Below, piece by piece: positions 1 to 7,882 of a stretch of DNA of 64,000 bases. Each line of letters opens with the position of its first letter. Within the stretch, counting starts at the first letter, position 1. The DNA is taken from positions 126,501 to 190,500 of the forward strand of contig NZ_KB894530.1 of the NCBI RefSeq assembly GCF_000374465.1. Reading direction: 5' to 3'. Source of the stretch: Ahrensia kielensis DSM 5890 (GTDB lineage Bacteria; Pseudomonadota; Alphaproteobacteria; Rhizobiales; Rhizobiaceae). The position numbers were made by a program, and so were the translations under genes. The notes under the pieces were generated by a model, which saw nothing but the letters and a program-made list of their open reading frames with translations, had not been told where the DNA came from and did no database searches.

Positions 1-617
1 TCAAAGCGCGCGCGCTGATCGGTTGAATCTGACAATGAAACAGCACCGTCGATGGTGATTTTGTTGTCGTCCCATAAAACGATCAATTTGTTGAGCTTGA
101 GGTGTCCTGCAAGGGAAATCGCCTCTTGGCTGATACCTTCCATAAGGCAGCCATCGCCCACCAATGCATATGTGTAATGGTCAACAAGGTCGCCGGTGAA
201 CTCATCGGCAAGCTTGCGCTCTGCAATCGCCATGCCCACAGCATTGGCAACGCCTTGGCCAAGCGGGCCAGTTGTTGTTTCAATACCAGCAGCGTGGCCA
301 TATTCAGGGTGGCCGGCTGTTTTTGCGCCGAGTTGGCGGAAATTCTTGATCTCATCAATCGTGATGTCTTCATAGCCTGTCAGATAGAGCAGGGAATAAA
401 GCAGCATTGAGCCGTGACCCGCAGAAAGCACGAAACGGTCGCGGTCTGCCCATTTTGGGTTGGTTGGGTCAAATTTTAAAAACTTGGAGAAAAGGACAGT
501 CGCAACGTCGGCTGCGCCCATCGGCAATCCTGGGTGCCCAGAGTTTGCTGCCTGTACAGCATCCATAGACAAAAAGCGGATTGCATTGGCCATCCGGTCA
601 TGTTTTTCACGTGTCAT
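1..617 (-). CDS. tkt: Transketolase, N-terminal part (cut by window start)
   Basis: Thiamine-diphosphate enzyme of the pentose phosphate pathway and Calvin-type sugar rearrangements, moving two-carbon ketol units between sugar phosphates in the cytoplasm. The 205 residues present read as a typical transketolase N-terminus: [20 protein letters not shown], then [34 protein letters not shown], the glycine-rich [17 protein letters not shown] and the diphosphate/metal-binding [13 protein letters not shown]. The gene reads leftward out of the window, so its C-terminus is not seen. Start ATG at 617; no strong ribosome binding site. It is divergent from the DUF4164-zapA pair, the usual rhizobial arrangement. 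Confidence 0.95.
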   Translation of the reverse strand, partial: MTREKHDRMANAIRFLSMDAVQAANSGHPGLPMGAADVATVLFSKFLKFDPTNPKWADRDRFVLSAGHGSMLLYSLLYLTGYEDITIDEIKNFRQLGAKTAGHPEYGHAAGIETTTGPLGQGVANAVGMAIAERKLADEFTGDLVDHYTYALVGDGCLMEGISQEAISLAGHLKLNKLIVLWDDNKITIDGAVSLSDSTDQRARF

Positions 618-942
618 TTTTTAGGTCCATTTTCAGTGGGGGCGGCAAGTTTAAGGCTGCCTACTCAAATTTCGTGCGAGACATAGCAGGTGGGGTGTTT
701 GAGTCAACAAATGCGTGTTGCGACGCATCATATTGGCTGTGAAGTCTTCATATAGTATTGATTTATAAAACCACAAAAATTGTTGATCAAGCCAATGATA
801 GCTTGAAATTTGCGTCGATCAAAGGCTAGTTGAAGTTCTGTGTTATGGGACCATGCTAAGGCCTTATTGCCATTCAAGAAACATGGATGCCCAGCACCGA
901 CTATCTGCTGACGTTACGCCGAAGGGATATGATCGTTCGACA
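618..942. other. Divergent intergenic region tkt / DUF4164
   Basis: About 325 bases between divergently transcribed genes. The part from roughly 720 to 830 is AT-rich and should hold both promoters. A forward reading frame continues upstream of the chosen DUF4164 start, but its N-terminal 30 residues do not look like the family. No RNA or repeat was recognised. Confidence 0.4.
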
Positions 943-1215
943 ATGGCTGCGCCTCAAACATTAACCCAAGCGCTCAACCGCTTGGACAAAGCTCTGGCTA
1001 AATTAGAAGATGCGGTAGACCGCAATGTCGAAGTGCGCGCTGAATTCAAGGACGCAGAAGAAGAAGTGCAACGTCTGAATTCCGACCGTGCACGCTTGGC
1101 TGGCGAGCTTGATATATCAGAGGGCCGAGGCGAGCGCCTTGAAGAAGTCAATAAGGAAGTGTCGCGCCGTCTGGTTACGGCGATGGAAACAATCCGCGCG
1201 GTATTGGATAAATAA
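943..1215 (+). CDS. DUF4164 family coiled-coil protein
   Basis: Small protein of 90 residues, nearly all predicted coiled coil: heptads such as LNRLDKALAKLEDAVDRNV followed by FKDAEEEVQRLNSDRARLAG. This matches the DUF4164 family, found in Rhizobiales just before zapA. Function is unknown; its position and coiled-coil nature suggest a partner or accessory of ZapA at the division site, which is inference. The ATG at 943 is preferred over an in-frame ATG at 853 because family members begin about here. The stop overlaps the zapA start by one base (TAATG), so translation is probably coupled. Confidence 0.75.
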   Translation: MAAPQTLTQALNRLDKALAKLEDAVDRNVEVRAEFKDAEEEVQRLNSDRARLAGELDISEGRGERLEEVNKEVSRRLVTAMETIRAVLDK

Positions 1216-1568
1216 TGGCACAGGTTAATGTTACCATTGATGGCAAAAGCTACCGAATGGCCTGCGATCCGGGGCAAGAAGAGCATCTTGAAGCGCTGGC
1301 GGCCAAGTTCGACAAATATGTCGGCCATTTAAAATCATCCTTTGGCGAAATTGGCGACCAACGGCTCACCGTTATGGCGGGCATTATGGTGATGGATGAA
1401 CTCACCGAACTGCAAAAGCGCGTTAAAGGCATTGAAACCGAAATGGAATCGCTGCGCCGCACCCGCGACGATGCGCTGAGCAAAGCTGACAAACGCGATG
1501 AAACGCTCGTTGAGCGCCTAACAACTGCCGCCGATAAAATCGACGAGATTGCGGGCAAGTTGGTTTAG
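1215..1568 (+). CDS. zapA: Cell division protein ZapA
   Basis: ZapA stabilises FtsZ filaments at the division septum. The 117-residue product has the family N-terminus (VNVTIDGKSYRMACDPGQEE), then HLEALAAKFDKYVG, a hydrophobic segment around TVMAGIMVMDEL and a C-terminal coiled coil that mediates tetramer formation. It is coupled to the DUF4164 gene. In Rhizobiales zapA is normally followed by 6S RNA and 5-formyltetrahydrofolate cyclo-ligase. Here those lie about 8.6 kb further on, so an accessory block separates them. Confidence 0.9.
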   Translation: MAQVNVTIDGKSYRMACDPGQEEHLEALAAKFDKYVGHLKSSFGEIGDQRLTVMAGIMVMDELTELQKRVKGIETEMESLRRTRDDALSKADKRDETLVERLTTAADKIDEIAGKLV

Positions 1569-1625
1569 GGGGGCTGGCGGTGGTCTTGAGCTTTCCCCTT
1601 GAATGTCTGACGCGTTTTAGAGTGG

Positions 1626-1647
1626 TTCACTCAAGTGGTTGAGTGAA
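1626..1647. promoter_or_regulatory. 22-bp inverted repeat in front of the HNH nuclease gene
   Basis: Perfect 8-bp arms TTCACTCA and TGAGTGAA separated by 6 bases, ending 4 bases before the ribosome binding site GGAGAG (1652-1657) of the next gene. It could be an operator or a leader hairpin next to the Shine-Dalgarno sequence. No known regulator was matched. Confidence 0.5.
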
Positions 1648-1663
1648 ATTTGGAGAGATCGCT

Positions 1664-3067
1664 ATGTTGTCAATTGATGAATTTATGTCTTCTCTAGCAA
1701 AGCGCCACCCTGTATTTATTTCCCGTGGTCACAAGAAGCATGTTGCCGAAACAATAAAGGCTATTTGGCCATCAGCAACATTGGAAGAAGATTACAAGGG
1801 GCCTGAAACGGCCGGCCCAAAAGTACATTTTTTTATTCGTGATGGCGCAACAAAGATTGCAATTAATTTTCGATACAAGACCAGCAAGTTTGAGCTGGAT
1901 GACGAAGGTATCGAGTTAAAAGATCATAATGCATTAGATCATGGGCGCTATGACTTCGTTTCCGATCTAGCTAGCATGGAACAATTAATAAACGAGGTAG
2001 AACAGACCGTTGGTTGGGCTATTATTCTAACGAATGATGACAGATATTGGAAAGTTCCAGATAGGGATTTTTCACACCGGTTTGATCGAGACTTCAGGAT
2101 TTCAGAAAATATTGTTCTTAAAGGTAAGTTTGAATGGTTGCCAGCTGCCAGCGATGGAACGAAGAATAATCGAGACAGGCCAGCCTTTCTAAATGGTGCA
2201 TATAAATGTGAGTGGAAGAATTATTCGTCATTTTCTGATGACAAAAACGGAGCTTTTAGATATTTGGGATTGTCAACTTCAACAACCAGTAGTGGCTTAG
2301 ATGTAGCTGAAGCTGAAAAAAGACTTCATACAAAACAGCAGCAAAAAGACCTTGAAAACTGCTCAATGGAGGATTTTAGAAAAGCTGTCAGTGAGACAGA
2401 GAACAAAGGCGAGAAATGGCTTTATAAAATAACAGAATCATTGCCTGCTAAATCTGAATTTCTTAAAATTGGTGAGGGTCTATTTCCCCTGAAGGCAATC
2501 TGTAAGCGCACTATACAGATTTATCGAGAGAGAGATCAAAGTGAGCGGCGTCTATATTCTGACTTTTATGCCACATCCAATGAATTGAAGAGTTCCTTGA
2601 AAAAAACGCAGTTCTTTTCTGTAGCTGATTTTATTTCATTATCTAACGAAAGTGCTGATAATAAAAAACGAGTGGATGCTACTGAAATCAACGAGTTTTG
2701 GAAGAAGGTTCCGCCGCCACGTCATGGGCAGAGTAAGTTTAGAGCAGGTTTGTTAGGTGCTTATGGTAACCAATGCTGTATAACAGGCTCAACAGTTGGC
2801 TGTGTTATACAAGCTGCACACATCGACCCCTACGATAGAGCTCAAGAAGTTGAGGTTGGTAATGGTCTTCTGATGCGTGCTGACGTGCATTTATTGTTTG
2901 ATTCGGGCCTTCTAAGTATTTGCCCCAAAACATATAAAGCTTTCTTTCACATGGAAGTTAAATCTGAGTACGCTGAATTTCATGAGCAACCGCTAAAATA
3001 TGAAGTCAAGATAAGTGAACTTGGGAATAATGGACTTCTAAAGCGCTGGAGATATCGGCGTATATGA
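1664..3067 (+). CDS. HNH endonuclease with N-terminal degenerate PD-(D/E)XK-like domain
   Basis: A 467-residue putative nuclease. The C-terminal ~110 residues are an HNH_2-type domain: FRAGLLGAYGNQCCITG, AAHIDPYD, then NGLLMRADVHLLFDSGLLSI, with the H/N/H positions in place. The N-terminal ~190 residues resemble restriction-nuclease-like hypothetical proteins with an ELKYKT-type core followed by ALDHGRYDFVSDL and GWAIILTNDDRYW. Here the core reads INFRYKT, so the E-x-K metal and catalytic pair seems replaced by N-F-R. The middle is lysine- and glutamate-rich. Start ATG 1664 has GGAGAG 6 bases before it. The gene is visibly more AT-rich than its neighbours, and no methyltransferase lies nearby. 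Function in restriction or defence is inferred; it may act as a solitary modification-dependent or HNH nuclease. Confidence 0.75.
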   Translation: MLSIDEFMSSLAKRHPVFISRGHKKHVAETIKAIWPSATLEEDYKGPETAGPKVHFFIRDGATKIAINFRYKTSKFELDDEGIELKDHNALDHGRYDFVSDLASMEQLINEVEQTVGWAIILTNDDRYWKVPDRDFSHRFDRDFRISENIVLKGKFEWLPAASDGTKNNRDRPAFLNGAYKCEWKNYSSFSDDKNGAFRYLGLSTSTTSSGLDVAEAEKRLHTKQQQKDLENCSMEDFRKAVSETENKGEKWLYKITESLPAKSEFLKIGEGLFPLKAICKRTIQIYRERDQSERRLYSDFYATSNELKSSLKKTQFFSVADFISLSNESADNKKRVDATEINEFWKKVPPPRHGQSKFRAGLLGAYGNQCCITGSTVGCVIQAAHIDPYDRAQEVEVGNGLLMRADVHLLFDSGLLSICPKTYKAFFHMEVKSEYAEFHEQPLKYEVKISELGNNGLLKRWRYRRI

Positions 3068-3127
3068 AATTTCTCACCTCGTTTTGAATTTTTAGAGATT
3101 ATACGTAGATAGGCGGAACAGTTCCAC

Positions 3128-3215
3128 CCACTCACTGCCATCTGCGGCGGGCACGTATTGCTTCGGGTAATGCAAGCAGCACCATCGATGCGACCATAAC
3201 AAGGAATAGTCAATA
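3128..3215 (-). pseudogene. Remnant of the 3' end of a DUF1275 gene
   Basis: About 88 bases closely match the last ~90 bases of the intact DUF1275 gene at 4487-5188, including a long identical core around the reverse-strand codons for LPEAIRARR. Read on the minus strand it ends [15 protein letters not shown]-stop (stop at 3132-3134), against [16 protein letters not shown] in the intact copy. Further 5' the match continues through the IDY codons but the frame is shifted by one base, and no upstream gene remains. It is a diverged tail of a duplicated or recombined gene, not a functional one. Confidence 0.7.
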
Positions 3216-3256
3216 ATAGTGTGAAGGGCATGCATTTGCATGCCTTCTAAAATTTC

Positions 3257-3286
3257 TTGACATACATACCTGTCGATCGGTATGTA
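3257..3286 (+). promoter_or_regulatory. Promoter and TetR-type operator of the tetR gene
   Basis: A consensus -35 TTGACA (3257-3262) and a -10-like TATGTA (3281-3286) are 18 bases apart. Between and over them lies an inverted repeat at 3264-3285 with arms ACATACC and GGTATGT, the kind of site bound by TetR regulators that repress their own gene. The expected transcription start, about 7 bases after the -10, falls on the ATG at 3293, so the mRNA is probably leaderless. Confidence 0.65.
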
Positions 3287-3292
3287 AACTTC

Positions 3293-3922
3293 ATGTCAAG
3301 ACCAACCAAATATCAGCCGGAACGAGGTGAGGCGAAAACACGCTTATTAGAGGCGGCGCTTTTGCTTATCCGATCGAAAGGTTATTCAGCCACATCGGTG
3401 GCTGATCTGTGCGAAGAAGCAGGTGTTACGAAAGGCGCGTTCTTTCATTGTTTTGAAAACAAAGAAGCGCTTGGTGTGGCTGCAGCAAATTTTTGGGCTG
3501 AAAACACCGGTGCGTTTTTTGCCGATGCACCTTATCACCAGCATGATGATCCGCTTGAACGTATACTTGCCTATGTAGCTTTTCGCAAAGCCATTATCGA
3601 TGGTGATATTTCTGAATTTACTTGTTTGGTCGGCACGATGGTGCAGGAAGTTTATGCGATATCACCAGCCATTCGCGATGCGTGCGCGAATAGTATTTTT
3701 GGTCATGCTCACACGCTTGAAGCTGATATTGCCGATGCCATGAAAGTGCACAAGTTGGATAGTGTCTGGACAGCTGAAAGTTTGGCACGGCACACACAAA
3801 CCGTTATTCAGGGTGCTTTTGTTTTAGCCAAGGCGGGTAATGACCCTTCCTTAGCGACTGAAAGCCTCGACCATCTTGATCGATATATCCGCCTTATTTT
3901 CAACCCTTCAAAAGGGAGCTAA
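3293..3922 (+). CDS. TetR/AcrR family transcriptional regulator
   Basis: DNA-binding repressor of about 209 residues. The N-terminal helix-turn-helix is clear: TRLLEAALLLIRSKGYSATS, VADLCEEAGVTKGAFFHCFE, NKEALG, the typical TetR motif. The C-terminal part (from about residue 60) is a variable ligand-binding domain with AFRKAIIDGDISEFTCLVGT and a late SLARHTQTVIQGAFVLAKA helix of the TetR_C type. The ATG at 3293 is chosen because an in-frame TTG further upstream is the -35 box of its own promoter. It is followed after 4 bases by a GFA-like gene, its likely target through autoregulation of the operon. The ligand is unknown. Confidence 0.85.
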   Translation: MSRPTKYQPERGEAKTRLLEAALLLIRSKGYSATSVADLCEEAGVTKGAFFHCFENKEALGVAAANFWAENTGAFFADAPYHQHDDPLERILAYVAFRKAIIDGDISEFTCLVGTMVQEVYAISPAIRDACANSIFGHAHTLEADIADAMKVHKLDSVWTAESLARHTQTVIQGAFVLAKAGNDPSLATESLDHLDRYIRLIFNPSKGS

Positions 3923-3926
3923 TTCG

Positions 3927-4451
3927 ATGACGAAAATTCTATGCAAATGTGGAACGACAGCGCTTGAAGTAACCAAAGAGCCCATTATGAGCGTGGAATG
4001 TCTGTGCGATAGTTGCTCAAAGGCAGCTTCCAAATTCGAGACATTAAGGGGCGCTCAATCCATTGTGACCAAACTGGGTGGAACACATTTTGTGTTGTAT
4101 CGCAAAGATCGTTTTTCTTGCGTTGCAGGTGCTGAAAACCTGAAAGAGTTTCGCCTTTCGCCTGATGCTAAGACCCGCCGTGTGGTTGCGACATGCTGCA
4201 ATACGCCAATGTTCTTAGAGTTTGAGCAGGGGCATTGGGTGAGCATTTATGCTAATTTGTGGAATAATGAAAACCGCCCGGCGATAGAAATGCGCACGAT
4301 GACAAAAGATGCCGTTGGTGTAACGCCGCCCGATGATGTGCCAAACCCCAAAACGCATACGCTGGGATTTATGGGCAAGCTACTGTCTGCTTGGGTCGCA
4401 ATGGGATTTCGCAATCCGAAAATTGCAGTCAATGGCCCGCTGGATATTTGA
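3927..4451 (+). CDS. GFA/CENP-V-like zinc-binding protein
   Basis: 174-residue protein with cysteine pairs typical of the glutathione-dependent formaldehyde-activating (GFA) fold: CKCG near residue 6, CLCDSC near residue 31 and a CC pair in VVATCCNTPMFLEF. GFA-like proteins bind zinc in the cytoplasm; few have a proven enzymatic activity, and formaldehyde activation should not be assumed. The DUF6151 subgroup is the closest match I can suggest from memory. Start ATG 3927 follows GGGAG at 3913-3917. It forms an operon with the tetR gene 4 bases upstream, so expression should respond to the TetR ligand. Confidence 0.65.
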   Translation: MTKILCKCGTTALEVTKEPIMSVECLCDSCSKAASKFETLRGAQSIVTKLGGTHFVLYRKDRFSCVAGAENLKEFRLSPDAKTRRVVATCCNTPMFLEFEQGHWVSIYANLWNNENRPAIEMRTMTKDAVGVTPPDDVPNPKTHTLGFMGKLLSAWVAMGFRNPKIAVNGPLDI

Positions 4452-4486
4452 TGTAGATAGTTATTGCGCCTATTCAACGCATCCAC

Positions 4487-5188
4487 TCACCGCCTATTGC
4501 GGCGGGCACGTATTGCTTCGGGTAATGCGATGAACAGCAGCATCATTGCGGCGATGACAAACAGCCAATAGTCAATAAGGCCGAACAGAAGCACGCCGCA
4601 AATACCGCCAATGGTAAAGCAGGCGAGGGTTAAGCTGTGTAGTTTGAGCTTTGGCACGGCCTCGCGTTTTAACTGGTCGCTTCCTGCGAGCGCGGCGAGT
4701 TCGATGCCGATATCGGTTGCCATTCCTGATACGTGGGTCGTTCGCACGCGTGCCTGCGTTATCATCGTGGTGACTGCGTTTTGAAGGCCCATCACAAAGC
4801 TCAAAATGATGAGCAGAAACATTTCCGGTGTTTTGTCTGCCAGCAAGATGAAGATAGCGCTCAAGCCCAAAAGAATAATAGCCTCGGCCGCAATCGCTAA
4901 GGCGAATATAGATTTGAGCTGGGAACGCTCGCCCGTTTGTATGGCAAGCGCGGTTATGCCTGCGCCGCAAATGAAGGCTAATGTTAATCCTGCAAAAGAC
5001 AGCGCAATCATGACCGAGCCATGTGCGAGATAGTCTGCAAAGGCAGATATGTTGCCTGTCATATTTGCCGTGAATGATCCGGCAACCATGAAACCTACCG
5101 CGTTTAGCGCGCCTGCAATGGAGGAAAGAAGGCCTGCTAAAAGCAGGTCAACACTCGCGGTTCGTTCATCACCAACGCTGATTAGCAT
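4487..5188 (-). CDS. DUF1275 (YoaK family) membrane protein
   Basis: 233-residue integral membrane protein with about six hydrophobic segments. Signatures of the DUF1275/YoaK family are present: [38 protein letters not shown], and [20 protein letters not shown] with the [14 protein letters not shown] segment. The substrate of this family is not established. The gene converges on the GFA-like gene, with the stop codons 35 bases apart. Its 3' end has a degenerate duplicate at 3128-3215. Start ATG 5188; an in-frame second ATG is possible a few codons inside. Confidence 0.85.
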   Translation of the reverse strand: MLISVGDERTASVDLLLAGLLSSIAGALNAVGFMVAGSFTANMTGNISAFADYLAHGSVMIALSFAGLTLAFICGAGITALAIQTGERSQLKSIFALAIAAEAIILLGLSAIFILLADKTPEMFLLIILSFVMGLQNAVTTMITQARVRTTHVSGMATDIGIELAALAGSDQLKREAVPKLKLHSLTLACFTIGGICGVLLFGLIDYWLFVIAAMMLLFIALPEAIRARRNRR

Positions 5189-5284
5189 TACGTGGCCTTT
5201 TCAATTTCTATCAGCAAAGTGTTAGAACTCCGCGATAGGCTTTGTAAAGCTGTGCGGCGGTGACAAGCGTGTGCTGCAAAAATA

Positions 5285-5316
5285 AAACACCCCCGCAGAA
5301 TTTTGCGAGGGTGTTT
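5285..5316 (-). terminator. Rho-independent terminator after cpdB-like gene
   Basis: Stem with arms AAACACCC and GGGTGTTT plus inner CGCA/TGCG pairing, loop GAATT, flanked by T and A runs. It lies 45 bases past the stop of the minus-strand phosphodiesterase gene. It is roughly symmetrical and could work in both directions. Confidence 0.75.
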
Positions 5317-5360
5317 ATGGGATGTTTTTAGCGGGGCCATTGCTGACCCCGCTTTTTGTT

Positions 5361-7334
5361 TTAAAGGTTGATGCGGAAGCGGGCGAAACCGTCTGCGCCA
5401 TCGCCTGCTTCTTCGATTTTCACGCCTTTGACATTGGCGGCATATTGTTTGGCTTTCGGGCCTGTATCGAACACAACCGATGTGCCTTCCAGTTCTTTGA
5501 ATGTCCAATTGCCGTCTGCGCTTGGGCTGATCGTGCCTTGCTCGACAATATAGCGCACGATCACATCGCGGTTGGTGTCTGGGCCTTCAAAGATGATTGT
5601 ATCGCCCAATGCGCCTGGAAACTGGCCGCCGCCGCTGGCACGGTAATTGTTGGTTGCCACCACAAAGCGCGCTTCTGGATCAATCGGCTTACCGTCAAAT
5701 TGCAAATCGACAATGCGGTTTGCATCTGGATTAACCGCAACGCCATCACCATCAAATTTTGATGGTTGTGACAGATCGATCTTATAGGTCACGCCGTCCA
5801 TCACATCGAAATTATAAGATGGGAATTCAGGGTTGAGCAGTTCTTGATCTGCTTTGCCAAGTTCTACCTGATTGAACATGCCTGCTGAACGCTCCAGCCA
5901 GTCTTTGACCTCAGCGCCAGAAACTTCGACCGCGCGAACCGTGTTTGGATAAAGATAAAGGTCGGCCACGTTTTTAATCGCCACATCGCCTTTAGCAACA
6001 TCGGTATAATAATCAGCGCCGCCGCGGCCTCCGGCTTTAAACGGTGCTGCTGCCGATAGAATTGGCAGGCCTTCCCATTTGGTGCCTTGCATCATTTCAG
6101 CAATATACCATTGCTGTGCTTGGCTGACGATTTGCACCGATGGATCATCGGCAACCAGCGCAAAGTAAGAATAGAGCGGCGCATCGGTTTTGCCGACAGA
6201 GCGGCGCACATAACTCAGTGTCTCGTCATGTTCTTTTTGCACGCTGGCGAGCACATCTTCTTGGCTTTCAACGAGGGCTGTTACTTTGCGATCATCGCCG
6301 CGCATGGAGATTGGGCGCGCTTCGGTGGTGCTGGTGACGACTTTCCACTCATTGCCGTCTTTCTCTAACATCAGATCAATCAGGCCAAGGTGCGAACCCC
6401 AGAAGCCGCCCATCGCGGCAGGCTTGCCGTGAATGGTGCCTTTGGCAACGTCCACACCAGCAAAGTCGCTGAACTTTTCGCTCGGGAATACGAGGTGGTT
6501 ATGGCCCGTCATCAGCGCGTCAATGCCTTTGACTTCTGCCAGTGGAACAGAGGCGTTTTCCATGCCGTCGGTGTGTTTTGCATCGCCAATACCAGAGTGC
6601 GAAAGCGCGATGATAATGTCTGCGCCAGCTTCTTTCATCTCTGGCACATAGGCTTCAGCTGATTCCACAATGTCGCGGGCCTGAACTTTGCCTTCTAAAT
6701 GTTTGCGGTCCCAGTTCATCACTTGCGGCGGCACAAAACCGATAAGGCCGATTTTAATGGCGTGCTCATTGCCCGCGCCGTCTTTGACCATTTTGTCGAG
6801 GATTACATAGGGCTTAAGCAGCGTTTTGTCGGCGCGTGGATTAGCGCCCATTTCCTTGGCGATATTGGCCGACACAACAGGGAAATTGGCACCAGCCAGC
6901 GCTTTCATCAAAAAGTCGAGGCCATAGTTGAACTCATGATTGCCAAGCGTTGAGGCTTCATAGCCAAGCGTGTTCATGGCCTGAATGACCGGATGCATGT
7001 CGCCTTCTTTCATACCGCGCTCATAGGCGATGTAGTCCCCCATCGGATTGCCTTGCAGAAAATCGCCATTATCGACCAGCATTGAGTTGGTGGATTCGGC
7101 GCGAATTTCCTTGATGATGGAAGCGGTGCGCGCAAGGCCAACGGTGTCTGTTGGCATGTCGCTATAATAATCATACGGGAAAACATGGACGTGAAGATCG
7201 GTTGTTTCCATAAAGCGCAAATGCACCTGATTTGCTGAAGCTTTGGCGGAAAACGGGTGCAACACGGCAAGCGCTGTCACGGCAGCAGCGCCGCCTAAAA
7301 ACTGGCGACGTTTCATGAGCATGATTTGGGACAT
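5361..7334 (-). CDS. cpdB: Bifunctional 2',3'-cyclic-nucleotide 2'-phosphodiesterase/3'-nucleotidase
   Basis: Periplasmic enzyme releasing nucleosides and phosphate from 2',3'-cyclic nucleotides and 3'-nucleotides. The 657-residue protein begins with a twin-arginine signal (KRRQFLGGAAAVTALAVLHP), so it is probably exported folded through Tat. The metallophosphatase domain follows with METTDLHVHVFPYDYY, LVDNGDFLQGNPMGDY, STLGNHEFNYGLDF, IIALSHSGIGD and LMTGHNHLVFP. The C-terminal half carries a 5'-nucleotidase C domain (GGRGGADYYTDVAKG, YLYPNTVRAVEVSGAEVKDW, RASGGGQFPG). Start ATG 7334 follows AGGAG by about 6 bases; an earlier in-frame ATG at 7376 has no such site and would bury the Tat signal. 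Confidence 0.92.
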   Translation of the reverse strand: MSQIMLMKRRQFLGGAAAVTALAVLHPFSAKASANQVHLRFMETTDLHVHVFPYDYYSDMPTDTVGLARTASIIKEIRAESTNSMLVDNGDFLQGNPMGDYIAYERGMKEGDMHPVIQAMNTLGYEASTLGNHEFNYGLDFLMKALAGANFPVVSANIAKEMGANPRADKTLLKPYVILDKMVKDGAGNEHAIKIGLIGFVPPQVMNWDRKHLEGKVQARDIVESAEAYVPEMKEAGADIIIALSHSGIGDAKHTDGMENASVPLAEVKGIDALMTGHNHLVFPSEKFSDFAGVDVAKGTIHGKPAAMGGFWGSHLGLIDLMLEKDGNEWKVVTSTTEARPISMRGDDRKVTALVESQEDVLASVQKEHDETLSYVRRSVGKTDAPLYSYFALVADDPSVQIVSQAQQWYIAEMMQGTKWEGLPILSAAAPFKAGGRGGADYYTDVAKGDVAIKNVADLYLYPNTVRAVEVSGAEVKDWLERSAGMFNQVELGKADQELLNPEFPSYNFDVMDGVTYKIDLSQPSKFDGDGVAVNPDANRIVDLQFDGKPIDPEARFVVATNNYRASGGGQFPGALGDTIIFEGPDTNRDVIVRYIVEQGTISPSADGNWTFKELEGTSVVFDTGPKAKQYAANVKGVKIEEAGDGADGFARFRINL

Positions 7335-7492
7335 AGTGTTCTCCTGATGAGTGTTTTGCTGGTGCAAGTTGGGCACGGCATTCTTGATGTTGTCAATCGC
7401 CTAAGCAAATTGTGTGACAGGTGTATTACAAGCAGCAAAGTGAAAAAGGGCGATTACATAATTCCGACATAAGTTCTGTTTAGCGCAGCTTT

Positions 7493-7882
7493 ATGCGTGT
7501 TTTATCTGCCATTAAATTTGTGAAGCCCTTCGCGGGGCTTGTTGTCTTAGCGTCGATTTTTCCGCTAATTTCCCCGCCGCTTGCTCATGGGCAGGCACTT
7601 TCTTGGAAGCAAGAAAAGTGCGTGCGTTATTCGGATGCGTGGGACAAGGCGATTACGCTTTACGATAAAGACAAAATGAGTGCGGATTTTGTAGCCGAAC
7701 ATGAGCGCTTCATTAAAGCGAATTGCGACCATGATATTCGCGTTTGTCCGGTGTCAGATTATGATTTAGAAGTTGCCAATGCGATGGTTGTCGCCTCCAT
7801 GAATGCGGGAACGGCAAGCACGTTTCCGCCTTTTACGTGCCGCGATGAGAACAAAGAACTTCCCAATTTTAAGGGCAAATAA
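7493..7882 (+). CDS. Small secreted hypothetical protein
   Basis: 129-residue protein that I do not recognise. Residues 1 to about 34 form a signal peptide (hydrophobic FAGLVVLASIFPLISPPLA followed by HGQA). The mature part is short, with four cysteines (KCVRYSD, NCDHDIRVC, FTCRDE) that could make two disulfides in the periplasm. Its stop overlaps the start of the class D beta-lactamase by one base (TAATG), so the two proteins are likely made together. No clear Shine-Dalgarno sequence precedes the ATG at 7493. A link to beta-lactamase function is only positional. Confidence 0.65.
   Translation: MRVLSAIKFVKPFAGLVVLASIFPLISPPLAHGQALSWKQEKCVRYSDAWDKAITLYDKDKMSADFVAEHERFIKANCDHDIRVCPVSDYDLEVANAMVVASMNAGTASTFPPFTCRDENKELPNFKGK

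Noticed and set aside
2980-3231. Minus-strand 83-codon frame across the end of the HNH gene
   Set aside because: It overlaps the HNH C-terminus and reads the DUF1275 remnant in the wrong frame; the remnant explains the sequence better.
3927-4451. Calling the GFA-like gene a formaldehyde-activating enzyme (gfa)
   Set aside because: The fold and cysteines fit, but no glutathione-dependent formaldehyde dehydrogenase lies nearby and most GFA-fold proteins lack that activity.
5188-5508. Minus-strand 106-codon frame between cpdB and DUF1275
   Set aside because: It runs through the terminator hairpin and the end of cpdB in another frame; no domain recognised.
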